Shown: positions 8,816-16,083 of the stretch, piece after piece
Layout of the letters: the number at the start of each line of letters is the position of its first letter
Numbering within the stretch: the stretch's first letter is position 1
NCBI GenBank assembly: GCA_023230285.1
Contig: JALNXP010000022.1
Location: 1-17,104 of the forward strand
Reading direction: 5' to 3'
DNA from: Bacteroidales bacterium
Lineage (GTDB): Bacteria; Bacteroidota; Bacteroidia; Bacteroidales; BM520
DNA length: 17,104 bases
Notes under the pieces: model-generated
Databases searched by the model: none
What the model was told of the DNA's origin: nothing
What the model saw: the letters and a program-made list of their open reading frames with translations, nothing else
Made by a program: the position numbers and the translations under genes

Positions 8816-10132
8816 TTATCTTCTGCCGATGCCGGAATAGATAAAACCTTTGTTTTTTAATTCTTTATAGTCGTAAATATTTCTACCGTCTATGATGATA
8901 TTACCCTTCATGAGTTGTTTAATTTTGTCCCAGTTAGGTATTCGGAAATGTTTCCATTCAGTGACGAGCATGAGAGCATCAGCATCTTTTACAGTTTCAT
9001 ACATATCTTTGCAATAAGATACGCTGTTGCCGATACGGCGTTTTGTTTCTTGCATTGCGACAGGGTCGTAACATTTTACGGTAGCACCGGCTTCAAGTAA
9101 ATTGTTTATAATGATTAAAGAAGGAGCTTCACGCATGTCATCGGTTTCAGGTTTGAAAGATAAGCCCCATAAGGCGATGGTTTTTCCTTGCAGATTTCCA
9201 TCGAAGAGGTTTAGAGCTTTTTTAAACAAGATAGACTTTTGGTCTTCATTGACTTGCTCGACAGCTTCTATAACTTTCATTCTGTAGTTGTTCTGTTTAG
9301 CGGTGTTGTAAAGAGCTTTGACATCTTTGGGAAAGCAGGAGCCGCCGTAGCCGCAGCCGGCGTAGAGGAATTTGCTGCCAATACGTGAATCACTGCCGAT
9401 GCCACGTCTTACTTGGTCTACATCAGCTCCTATTATTTCACATAAATTCGCTATGTCATTCATAAAACTGATACGTGTTGCTAACATGGCATTTGCTGCA
9501 TATTTTGTCATCTCTGCAGAGGCAATATCCATGAAAAGTATACGGTAGTTGCTGAGTGTGAATGGCTTATATAAACGCTCCATCACTTCATGAGCTTTTT
9601 CACTCTCAACTCCAATAACAACCCTGTCGGGACTCATGAAGTCTTTTATCGCCACGCCTTCTTTTAAAAATTCCGGATTGGAAGCAACATCAAAAGGAAT
9701 GTCTAACCCCCGTCTTTCTAACTCTTTGTTTATTATATCTTTGATGATATGCGATGTGCCAACCGGAACAGTACTCTTCGTGACAAGTATCAAATACTTC
9801 TCCATGTTAGCTCCAATTGTTTTGGCAACGTCTATAACATATTGTAAATCAGCACTGCCATCTTCGTCCGGCGGAGTACCCACAGCACTGAAGACAACTT
9901 CAACATCATTTAGACAGGAATTTAAGTCTGTAGTAAAGTGTAATCGCTTATCATTGAAATTCCGCTGGACCATCTCTTCTAACCCCGGCTCATATATAGG
10001 CATTATCCCTTTTTTGAGATTCTCTATCTTGACATTATCAATGTCTACACAGATAACATCAATACCCATTTCGGCAAAACATGCACCCGATACTAATCCA
10101 ACATATCCTGTGCCTACTATCGCAATTTTCAT
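8816..10132 (-). CDS. ugd: UDP-glucose 6-dehydrogenase
   Basis: Oxidises UDP-glucose to UDP-glucuronate with two NAD+, supplying precursor for capsule, exopolysaccharide or LPS sugars. I chose the start at 10132 (MKIAIVGTGYVG) because the Rossmann fold begins immediately there. An in-frame ATG nine codons upstream (10159) would add a non-conserved tail and overlap the promoter box. In the 438-residue protein the NAD loop G-T-G-Y-V-G is at 7-12 and TKSTVPVGT at 118-126. N-P-E-F-L-K-E-G is at 152-159, K210 and N214 lie in E-M-T-K-Y-A-A-N, and the catalytic Cys266 is in G-Y-G-G-S-C-F-P-K-D. The C-terminal W-G-L-S-F-K-P-E-T-D-D-M-R-E segment is also conserved. It is first in the ugd, M3 peptidase, GH13 gene order. 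Confidence 0.95.
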   Translation of the reverse strand: MKIAIVGTGYVGLVSGACFAEMGIDVICVDIDNVKIENLKKGIMPIYEPGLEEMVQRNFNDKRLHFTTDLNSCLNDVEVVFSAVGTPPDEDGSADLQYVIDVAKTIGANMEKYLILVTKSTVPVGTSHIIKDIINKELERRGLDIPFDVASNPEFLKEGVAIKDFMSPDRVVIGVESEKAHEVMERLYKPFTLSNYRILFMDIASAEMTKYAANAMLATRISFMNDIANLCEIIGADVDQVRRGIGSDSRIGSKFLYAGCGYGGSCFPKDVKALYNTAKQNNYRMKVIEAVEQVNEDQKSILFKKALNLFDGNLQGKTIALWGLSFKPETDDMREAPSLIIINNLLEAGATVKCYDPVAMQETKRRIGNSVSYCKDMYETVKDADALMLVTEWKHFRIPNWDKIKQLMKGNIIIDGRNIYDYKELKNKGFIYSGIGRR

Positions 10133-10156
10133 CTGTTTTTCTATTATAATAAGGTG

Positions 10157-10164
10157 CAAAGGTA
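10157..10164 (-). promoter_or_regulatory. -7 promoter element for ugd
   Basis: TACCTTTG read on the minus strand is an exact TAnnTTTG match, 24 bp upstream of the chosen ugd start. A convincing -33 TTTG is not seen at 19 bp. The 12-mer GGTGCAAAGGTA covering this box (10153-10164) recurs exactly at the tRNA-Lys promoter (15691-15702). Confidence 0.65.
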
Positions 10165-10217
10165 TGATATTTTTTTGAATTTAATCGATAAAATTCTACT
10201 ATATCAATTTATTTTAC

Positions 10218-10225
10218 TACTTTCG
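10218..10225 (+). promoter_or_regulatory. Possible -7 promoter element for the T9SS cargo protein gene
   Basis: TACTTTCG differs from TAnnTTTG at one position and lies 29 bp before the ATG at 10255. The -33 region is T-rich but has no clear TTTG. This is the best candidate in the 122-bp divergent gap with ugd. Confidence 0.4.
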
Positions 10226-10254
10226 TGGACTGAATTATAAATAAATATTAATAT

Positions 10255-13071
10255 ATGAAAAAATTGTTTACTTTATTATTGCTGTTTGCTGTTTTGCAAG
10301 CAGCAACTGCTCAAATACTTGTAAATGAGGGTTTTGAAGAGGGAAATGCTGATGGATTGCCTCCTGTGGGGTGGATTTGTGACGATGGTGGCTGGAAATG
10401 TGGCTTCCAAGAACAAGATCATAACAGAATTCCTCATAACGGCGAATGGTATGTCTATTCTTCTTATAATATGGATAAGTGGATGTATAAAGAAATACAA
10501 GTTACTGCTGGCGAATATTATAGGGTCTCTTTCTGGCATGTGACTAATGGTTATGATGAGTTTACTTTTGAAGTTAAAGCAGGCACAAGCCCTAATCCTT
10601 CTGCTATGTCAATTGCTATTGTCCCCGAAATGATAATCAATAATGAGGAATATGATATAACTTCAGGCGTTTTTCAAAGTTCTATGACCGGTACCTTGTA
10701 TGTCGGTTTTCATAGTGTCGCCGATATTAGTCCGTGGTATCTTACTATTGATGACATCATTATTGAAAAAACCGATCTTTATAATTTTGTTGTAGAGACA
10801 TTTACTCCTGATACGTCAATTTATGTCGGCGAACCCGGTAGTTTTAGGTTTAGAGTTACAAATACCGGCAGTGAAGAGGAAACGGTGTCTTTTAATAATA
10901 TTGAAGGCAATCTTTTGTCAGCAATTTTTTATGTGAACGGCAACGCTGTGACAACTGCCAATATTCCTGTTTCACAATATACAGATGTCGTGGCTGTGTC
11001 TACTTTGCCGCTTGAAGGTATTAGCGGTGGCGACGAAATCTCTCTCGACTTTGTCGTGGCTTCCGTAAACGCTCAGCATGAGGAAGATGTACAGTTTATG
11101 ATAAATGTGCTTGACCCCGTCTCCGATTATCCTTTTGAAGAAGGCTTTGAATTGGAGACTTTCCCTCCATTCGGATGGCAGACAAAAGCTATCACCGGAA
11201 GCTATAGCTTCGAAAGACTTACCTCCGGCGAACAACCTACCGCTACTCCGCATGATGGTAGTCTCGGAATGGCTTGCTATAAATCTTTTTACTCCGCCGC
11301 CGACAATACCGCTATTTTAGTTACTCCAAAACTGTCGCTTAGTGCTGCGGATAATATCGTCAGATTTTGGATGTATAGAACAAATAATATTGATAATAAG
11401 GCAGATAAAATTAACGTGTGGTTTAATGATACGCCGGATACGGAAACAGCCGTGTTATTAGGTACGATACACAGAGTTATAACAATGGAACCTGTTGAAG
11501 ACCATAATGACTGGTTCGAGTATGCTTTTATGTTTGATAGTGATTATGATTACGGCTTTATCGTGTTTGAAGCGGTGAGTGCTTATGGCTGGAATATGTA
11601 TGTAGATGATGTCTATATCAATACAACTACAGTTGATGAGAATCCGCCGGTAATAGTCTCATTATCAGGTAATCATACTTATGCCGATACTGATATGGAA
11701 CTCGAATTATGTGTTCGCGATGAATCGGATATGCCGGCAACTATGGAAGCTGTCTATACAATAAACGGCGAAAGTTATGATTTGACTTTGACCTCAACAA
11801 ATAAATCTTCTAAGGGCGACCATTATTATACTGCAACTATAGAAGGGTATGAAAATCATACTGTCGGCAACATAATTTTCTATTTGTCAGATGTTTTAGG
11901 TAATAGTACCGTGAGTGATGCTTATCAAATATCATGGCATTGGCAGGCTCCTTTATTGAAAGAAGGTTTTGAAGATGAAGAATTTCCTCCTGCCGGATGG
12001 TCACGCGAAGGCATGCCGCAAACGTGGATGCAGTGGGCACGCTGGGGTGTGATATATTATGAAGATAGCGATGAAGTGGAATATATAGTGACACCGCCGG
12101 AAGGCGCAAAACAGGCTTGCCTCGAATGGGATTTTCAAGAAAATGCTCAAGATGAACATCTTATGACACCGATAATCACAATTACACGCCCGACAGTTCT
12201 CAAATTTGAAACCTTCGCCCATTATGGACAAGTGTGGAACGACCACTTCTGTGTAAGAGTGTTCAACACCTCCGATGCAACATGGACAGTACTCTGGGAT
12301 GCCGCTAACCTGCCTTTCGGCATGAATCAATATGAGGAAACAGTGTCTATAGATTTATCACAGTTTATAGGTAATAACATAAAAATAGACTGGAGAGGAT
12401 ATAACACCGATGGCACAAATTTGTGGTACTCTTGGTTTATCGATGATGTCGTGGTTATCCATACCGATACTTTGGATGCTCCATTGCCAACATTTCAGAT
12501 GGCTCAACTCTCACCGGATACAATTATCGACATGGGCGACTGCGGTAATCTGAGATTTAGCCTGATAAATACCGGCACTGTTGATGATATGCTCGAACTT
12601 AACCAAATTACCGGCGAACTGACAGGAACTTTCTATATCAATGGACAACAAGCAAACTCTGTTAACCTGCCTGCCGGCACCACAATTTCCGGCTATTATC
12701 ATATTTGTGTTCCCGAAACCGGCTACCAAAATCAACAAGTCGATGATATAGAAATTAAAGCAACTTCTTCTATATCAGGGAATATGGCATCTGTAAATTA
12801 TGCTGTTACAATTAACGACCCGATAGGCTTGGCAGAAGATTATACTTCTGTAAAATTATTTCCAAATCCGACAAGAGGTCTCGTGAAAGTGGAAACTTCA
12901 CAACAAATTAAAATGGTGCAGATATATAACGCAAATAGCGTGATGGTCAATGTTTTAACTCCTTGCACTAAAGAGTTTGATATAGATATGTCCGCTAATT
13001 CCAAAGGCTTGTATTTTGTTCGTCTCATTACCGATAGCAGCGTGATATTGAGGAAAGTGGTGCTACTGTAA
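10255..13071 (+). CDS. Secreted multidomain protein with three choice-of-anchor/MAM-like domains and a T9SS sorting tail
   Basis: Exported through the Sec system (signal peptide 1-20, ending A-T-A-Q), then through the type IX secretion system. The C-terminal domain (about 864-938) has the T9SS type A pattern: K-L-F-P-N-P-T-R-G followed by G-L-Y-F-V-R and a basic end R-K-V-V-L-L. Three domains begin with the same G-F-E motif and a P-P-x-G-W segment: about 22-172, 292-456 and 567-736. They resemble the choice-of-anchor J or cleaved-adhesin jelly rolls of Porphyromonas gingipains. Each ends with a D-D-hydrophobic strand. Two spacer domains (about 178-288 and 747-855) resemble each other, sharing S-P-D-T or T-P-D-T, N-T-G and F-Y-(V/I)-N-G. 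A third Ig-like spacer covers 462-562. No catalytic domain is visible, so an adhesin or surface-binding role is inferred. It is monocistronic. Confidence 0.88.
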   Translation: MKKLFTLLLLFAVLQAATAQILVNEGFEEGNADGLPPVGWICDDGGWKCGFQEQDHNRIPHNGEWYVYSSYNMDKWMYKEIQVTAGEYYRVSFWHVTNGYDEFTFEVKAGTSPNPSAMSIAIVPEMIINNEEYDITSGVFQSSMTGTLYVGFHSVADISPWYLTIDDIIIEKTDLYNFVVETFTPDTSIYVGEPGSFRFRVTNTGSEEETVSFNNIEGNLLSAIFYVNGNAVTTANIPVSQYTDVVAVSTLPLEGISGGDEISLDFVVASVNAQHEEDVQFMINVLDPVSDYPFEEGFELETFPPFGWQTKAITGSYSFERLTSGEQPTATPHDGSLGMACYKSFYSAADNTAILVTPKLSLSAADNIVRFWMYRTNNIDNKADKINVWFNDTPDTETAVLLGTIHRVITMEPVEDHNDWFEYAFMFDSDYDYGFIVFEAVSAYGWNMYVDDVYINTTTVDENPPVIVSLSGNHTYADTDMELELCVRDESDMPATMEAVYTINGESYDLTLTSTNKSSKGDHYYTATIEGYENHTVGNIIFYLSDVLGNSTVSDAYQISWHWQAPLLKEGFEDEEFPPAGWSREGMPQTWMQWARWGVIYYEDSDEVEYIVTPPEGAKQACLEWDFQENAQDEHLMTPIITITRPTVLKFETFAHYGQVWNDHFCVRVFNTSDATWTVLWDAANLPFGMNQYEETVSIDLSQFIGNNIKIDWRGYNTDGTNLWYSWFIDDVVVIHTDTLDAPLPTFQMAQLSPDTIIDMGDCGNLRFSLINTGTVDDMLELNQITGELTGTFYINGQQANSVNLPAGTTISGYYHICVPETGYQNQQVDDIEIKATSSISGNMASVNYAVTINDPIGLAEDYTSVKLFPNPTRGLVKVETSQQIKMVQIYNANSVMVNVLTPCTKEFDIDMSANSKGLYFVRLITDSSVILRKVVLL

Positions 13072-13097
13072 TAATTCGTATTACAGTAGTTTTATTT
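13063..13097 (+). terminator. Intrinsic terminator of the T9SS cargo gene
   Basis: CTACTGTAATA (13063-13073) pairs perfectly with TATTACAGTAG (13079-13089) around a 5-nt loop and is followed by TTTTATTT. The first arm includes the last codons and the stop codon of the gene, so the terminator overlaps the reading frame. Confidence 0.85.
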
Positions 13098-13144
13098 CAT
13101 AGCGAGCTTTATGGTGTTAGTTGATAGTTTCAAATAGCAATAAC

Positions 13145-13177
13145 AAAAAAAAGGGACTTTATTTTTGATAAAGTCCC
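13145..13177 (-). terminator. Minus-strand intrinsic terminator or IS-end hairpin
   Basis: GGGACTTTAT (13153-13162) and ATAAAGTCCC (13168-13177) form a 10-bp perfect stem with a 5-nt loop. Read on the minus strand the stem is followed by eight T residues (13152 down to 13145), as in an intrinsic terminator. No minus-strand gene precedes it, so it may belong to the decayed insertion element just to its right. Confidence 0.6.
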
Positions 13178-13206
13178 CTAAGAGTAATTTGTTTTGCGTT
13201 GCTATG

Positions 13207-13490
13207 ATGTACAAACAATTAACCTCGGAGCAAAGGTATGTAATTTCTGCCGGTCCGGCATACGCTCAACGACAAGTGACAGCACTTAAATAGCGAAAAA
13301 CAAAACATTGCCTATCTTACATAGGATAAGCATAGACCAACGTCCGCCGGAAGTTGACGGTAAACGCTTTGGTGATTGGGAAATGGATACTATTGTAGGA
13401 CCTAATAACAAAGAAGCCATAGTAAACATGAATAAACTGATACGTCCGGCTACCGAGCTATTGTCCCTGACGGAACAAAGCATGTTTATG
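13207..13490 (+). pseudogene. IS30-family transposase relic, left copy
   Basis: The remains of an IS30-type transposase carrying several internal deletions. An intact N-terminus reads M-Y-K-Q-L-T-S-E-Q-R-Y-V-I-S from 13207, but that frame reaches a stop at 13291-13293. From 13308 another frame gives N-terminal catalytic-domain sequence: R-I-S-I-D-Q-R-P-P-E-V-D-G-K-R-F-G-D-W-E and then M-D-T-I-V-G. Family members carry the first catalytic Asp in this segment. The frame then jumps to N-K-L-I-R, which in family members lies near the third catalytic residue. The HTH region and most of the DDE core are missing. It cannot encode an active enzyme. A collinear inverted copy lies at 16084-16457. The right limit of the relic is uncertain. 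Confidence 0.75.
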
Positions 13491-13522
13491 GAAAAAATTG
13501 CTGTTTATCAATTACAAACAAG

Positions 13523-13593
13523 CGATGCCTTCGGCATCGGATATATGGAATGGTGTTTTATTTATCTACAAACATGTGACCCCTACGGGGTCA
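13523..13593. repeat. Two REP-like GC-rich palindromes
   Basis: CGATGCC-TTC-GGCATCG (13523-13539) and TGACCCC-TAC-GGGGTCA (13577-13593) are perfect 7-bp stems with 3-nt loops in otherwise AT-rich DNA. A closely related palindrome with loop GAA is at 15945-15961 in the opposite arm. Short GC-rich palindromes of this kind are typical of dispersed extragenic repeats mobilised by RAYT transposases, but no RAYT gene is in view. Confidence 0.7.
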
Positions 13594-13630
13594 TGTCAGA
13601 GGATTTATAAACTGATAAGGCAAACCCAAA

Positions 13631-13730
13631 ATTGTTGCAAAGCAACAATGCAGACCCGCCTTGGCTGATGTGGTTTTGACGCAGCGGAAGACTTTTTTGT
13701 TACTTTTCTAATCATAAAAAAGTAACAAAA
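13631..13730. repeat. Two further palindromes of the left arm
   Basis: ATTGTTGC-AAA-GCAACAAT (13631-13649) is an 8-bp perfect stem. TTTTGTTACTTTT (13695-13707) pairs with AAAAGTAACAAAA (13718-13730) across a 10-nt loop. The first palindrome is matched in the right arm at 15889-15907. The second is only partly kept there. Confidence 0.7.
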
Positions 13731-13805
13731 GGAATCTTTATTGTATTTTCGCAATGCTAATGAATCTACGGTCAAAGAATTTATAAATTTATCATTACAA
13801 TAATA

Positions 13806-13836
13806 TATGTCGTTTCGAAAACTTGAAGTATCTTTG
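13806..13836 (+). promoter_or_regulatory. Promoter of the FkbM-family methyltransferase
   Basis: TATCTTTG at 13829-13836 is an exact -7 match. TATG at 13806-13809, 19 bp upstream, is a poor -33. The leader before the ATG at 13871 would be about 30 nt. The promoter lies inside the cassette, just past the inner end of the left arm. Confidence 0.65.
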
Positions 13837-13870
13837 CAAGTTATATGTTTAATGTATTAAAATTGTTTTT

Positions 13871-14602
13871 ATGAGCATTATTAAAGATACCCTGCGAGAA
13901 GTGCTGATTTTTCTTCATTTGGATTTGACAAAGAACTTGAAATATGACAGGCTTACAAAGAAAATATTAAAGAAATATCTCAAAAAAGAGTATAATTGTA
14001 TTGATATTGGTTGTCATAAAGGTGAAATATTGGAGTTGATGATGCATTTTTCTTCGGAAGGGAAACACTACGCATTTGAACCTATACCTTACTTGTGTAA
14101 AGAATTGAAAAATAAATATAAAGACAAAGCTAACATTTTCCAATGTGCACTTGCTGATGTAAACGGTGAAACAACTTTTCAACTTGTTAAAAATGCTCCT
14201 GCTTATAGCGGAATTAAAAGACGAAAATATGACATTGATAATCCTCAAATTGAAGAGATTGTCGTTGAGGAAAAACGTCTTGATGATGTAATTCCGGCAG
14301 ATAAAAAAATCCATTTTATAAAGATTGATGTAGAGGGTGGCGAGTTCGGTGTTTTGAAAGGTGCTGAAAATATTTTGAAAACAAATAAACCTGTCGTCTT
14401 GTTTGAATGTGGAAAAGGTGCGAGCGAATATTATGGCACAAAACCTGCCGATTTGTATAACTTCATTAAGGGAATAGGCTTGAATATATATACTTTACAA
14501 GCGTTTGTCAGCAACAAAAAGCCTCTTACTTGTGAGGAGTTTGAGAAGTGCTTTGATACTAATGCAGAGTATTATTTTGTTGCTGCAGCTTTAAATGCTT
14601 AG
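13871..14602 (+). CDS. FkbM-family SAM-dependent methyltransferase
   Basis: Likely an O-methyltransferase acting on a sugar or other small acceptor; FkbM-family enzymes are often found with surface glycan genes. In the 243-residue protein the SAM loop C-I-D-I-G-C-H-K-G is at 43-51 and the acidic strand end A-F-E-P at 68-71. The family hallmark K-I-D-V-E-G-G-E-F-G-V-L-K-G is at 151-164, followed by V-V-L-F-E at 175-179. There is no signal peptide, so it is cytoplasmic. It stands alone with its own promoter between inverted repeat arms and no glycosyltransferase neighbour, so its acceptor is unknown. It is AT-rich and convergent with the ABC ATPase gene. Confidence 0.88.
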   Translation: MSIIKDTLREVLIFLHLDLTKNLKYDRLTKKILKKYLKKEYNCIDIGCHKGEILELMMHFSSEGKHYAFEPIPYLCKELKNKYKDKANIFQCALADVNGETTFQLVKNAPAYSGIKRRKYDIDNPQIEEIVVEEKRLDDVIPADKKIHFIKIDVEGGEFGVLKGAENILKTNKPVVLFECGKGASEYYGTKPADLYNFIKGIGLNIYTLQAFVSNKKPLTCEEFEKCFDTNAEYYFVAAALNA

Positions 14603-14605
14603 ATG

Positions 14606-14630
14606 CTTATCTGATGATAAGGTCGCTTTT
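14606..14630 (+). terminator. Weak terminator-like hairpin between convergent genes
   Basis: CTTATC (14606-14611) and GATAAG (14616-14621) form a 6-bp stem with loop TGAT, followed by a modest T-rich tail. It lies between the FkbM methyltransferase stop and the convergent ABC ATPase stop and could act weakly. Confidence 0.35.
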
Positions 14631-14633
14631 GTC

Positions 14634-15554
14634 TTATTCTTTATTGACCAAGTTGATGAAGATTTCCTCCAAATGTCTTTCCGGTTGTCCCATCGATAAG
14701 ATTGTCAGTCCATTATCTTTGGCATAATTGAAAATTCTGTCTCTTAAATCCTCTTCGGAAGTAAAGTGAATAAGGTATTTTACAGAGTTTTCAAGGTTGT
14801 CTTTTAATTCTATTTTATGCTCGTAAGGGAAAGATTTAAAGACATCTGAAGGATAAGGTTTTTTCAATTCTATTTCTATCGATTGCATATTTTGCATTGC
14901 AAGAATTTCTTCTGTCTTGGAATTTGCAATTATTTTGCCGTTGTTGATGATAATAACTCTGTCGCAGATAGCTTCAACTTCTTGCATAATATGGGTAGAT
15001 AGCAGCACAGTCTTGTTTTTGCCTAATTCTTTGATAAGTCTGCGCATTTCTGTTAACTGATTCGGGTCTAATCCTGTTGTCGGCTCATCAAGGATAAGAA
15101 CTTCAGGGTCGTGTATAAGTGCTTGCGCAAGCCCGACTCTTTGCTTGTATCCTTTGGATAATTCCCTGATAAGTTTATTCTGTTCTTTGGTTAACCCAGT
15201 TAACTCAATTATCTCTTTTATTCTGTCTTTCTTTTTTTTGATGTGATATATCTCCGATATAAAGTCAAGATATTCAGCAATATACATGTCAGAATATAGA
15301 GGATTGTTTTCTTGTAGATAGCCAATGTGTTTTTTAACTTCTAACGGCGATTCCAAAATATCGTGTCCGCAAACATCTGCAGTTCCTGATGTCGGCTTAA
15401 GATAACAAGTGATGATTTTCATCAAAGTGGATTTTCCGGCTCCATTGGGACCAAGAAGACCTACAACTTCACCTTTGTCAATGTGTATACTGACATTGTC
15501 TAATGCCTTTTGTGAACCGTAAAGTTTTGTCACACCTTCTATAGTTACTGACAT
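14634..15554 (-). CDS. gldA: ABC transporter ATP-binding protein, GldA-like
   Basis: The ATPase subunit of an ABC exporter. It resembles GldA, which in gliding Bacteroidota works with the permease components GldF and GldG; non-gliding relatives also keep a homologue. In the 306-residue protein Walker A G-P-N-G-A-G-K-S-T is at 35-43 and the Q-loop Q81 is in G-Y-L-Q-E-N-N-P-L-Y. The signature L-S-K-G-Y-K-Q-R is at 132-139, Walker B L-I-L-D-E-P at 153-158 and the switch histidine is H188. The C-terminal 80 residues form the regulatory extension found in GldA-type proteins. No permease gene is adjacent: the next features are tRNA-Lys upstream and a convergent methyltransferase. The gldA assignment rests on overall resemblance. 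Confidence 0.82.
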   Translation of the reverse strand: MSVTIEGVTKLYGSQKALDNVSIHIDKGEVVGLLGPNGAGKSTLMKIITCYLKPTSGTADVCGHDILESPLEVKKHIGYLQENNPLYSDMYIAEYLDFISEIYHIKKKKDRIKEIIELTGLTKEQNKLIRELSKGYKQRVGLAQALIHDPEVLILDEPTTGLDPNQLTEMRRLIKELGKNKTVLLSTHIMQEVEAICDRVIIINNGKIIANSKTEEILAMQNMQSIEIELKKPYPSDVFKSFPYEHKIELKDNLENSVKYLIHFTSEEDLRDRIFNYAKDNGLTILSMGQPERHLEEIFINLVNKE

Positions 15555-15602
15555 AGAATTTATTTTAATACAATATTATCAGAGGAATTGCTAAAAAAAA
15601 AG

Positions 15603-15675
15603 TGTCCCCGGAGAGATTCGAACTCTCGGCCCAATGATTAAGAGTCATTTGCTCTGCCAACTGAGCTACGGAGAC
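15603..15675 (-). tRNA. tRNA-Lys (anticodon CTT)
   Basis: A full cloverleaf can be folded. The acceptor stem GTCTCCG pairs with CGGGGAC with one G-T pair, and the D arm contains AGCTCAGTTGGCAGAGC. The anticodon stem AATGA/TCATT encloses loop CTCTTAA, giving anticodon CTT for lysine AAG codons. The T arm contains GAGAG-TTCGAAT-CTCTC. The discriminator base is A and CCA is not encoded. A T-run follows directly (15600 downwards), which could end transcription. It lies 48 bp upstream of the gldA-like gene on the same strand. Confidence 0.96.
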
Positions 15676-15694
15676 AACTTTGATTTTCAGGGTG

Positions 15695-15702
15695 CAAAGG
15701 TA
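15695..15702 (-). promoter_or_regulatory. -7 promoter element for tRNA-Lys
   Basis: TACCTTTG read on the minus strand is an exact TAnnTTTG match, 19 bp before the tRNA 5' end. A possible weak -33 is AATG about 18 bp further upstream. The surrounding 12-mer is identical to that at the ugd promoter. Confidence 0.65.
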
Positions 15703-16005
15703 ATATTTTTTTTTGAAAAACATTAGACAGTAAAAAATTATTGATAAAAATAATTTTTTTCGTAGATTCATTAGCATTGCGAAAACACAATAAAAAGTTG
15801 AGAAGTTCTTTTTTTACTTTTTTATGATTAGAAAAGCACAAAAAAGTCTTCCGCTGCGTCAAAACCACATCAGCTAAGGCGGGTCTGCATTGTTGCTTTG
15901 CAACAATTTTGGGTTTGCCTTGTCAGCTTATAAATCCTCTGACATGACCCCGAAGGGGTCACATATCTATAGCCTGAAATTTATGACACAGCTGCCAACG
16001 ACCCC

Positions 16006-16039
16006 GTATGGGTCGCATGTTTGTATGGGTCGCATGTTT
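16006..16039. repeat. Perfect 17-bp tandem duplication
   Basis: GTATGGGTCGCATGTTT occurs twice head to tail (16006-16022 and 16023-16039). It includes half of a REP-like palindrome, so the duplication partly copies that unit. The left arm has no such duplication. Confidence 0.9.
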
Positions 16040-16083
16040 GTAATTGATAAACAGCAATATTACCATAAACATGCTTTGTCACT

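Larger units (their letters stand above)
13244..13770 (+). repeat. Left arm of a large imperfect inverted repeat
   Basis: This arm is collinear with the reverse complement of 15761-16457. The best blocks are 13750-13770 against 15761-15781 (21 bp exact), about 13578-13698 against 15840-15961 (few mismatches), 13497-13519 against 16037-16059, and 13303-13340 against 16138-16178. A further block is 13244-13296 against 16404-16457. It contains part of the IS30 relic followed by non-coding sequence rich in palindromes. The left arm lacks the transposase stretch present at about 16179-16403; the right arm lacks the catalytic-domain stretch. No independent gene is seen here. Confidence 0.85.

Noticed and set aside
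10133..10159. Upstream alternative start for ugd
   Set aside because: It would add nine non-conserved residues before the Rossmann motif and run over the -7 promoter box.
13308..13610. A 100-codon open frame starting M-P-I-L-H-R-I-S-I-D
   Set aside because: It is a broken stretch of IS30 transposase continuing into the palindrome-rich repeat, with a jump in homology and a non-transposase tail; it is kept only as a relic.
13750..13770. The 21-bp exact inverted match as a site-specific recombination site
   Set aside because: It is part of a much longer homologous arm, no recombinase gene is in view, and it lacks clear internal dyad symmetry, so it is not called as an attachment site.
13523..16039. 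Repeats considered as a CRISPR array
   Set aside because: The repeats are short palindromes at irregular distances in opposite orientations, with no regular spacers and no cas genes.
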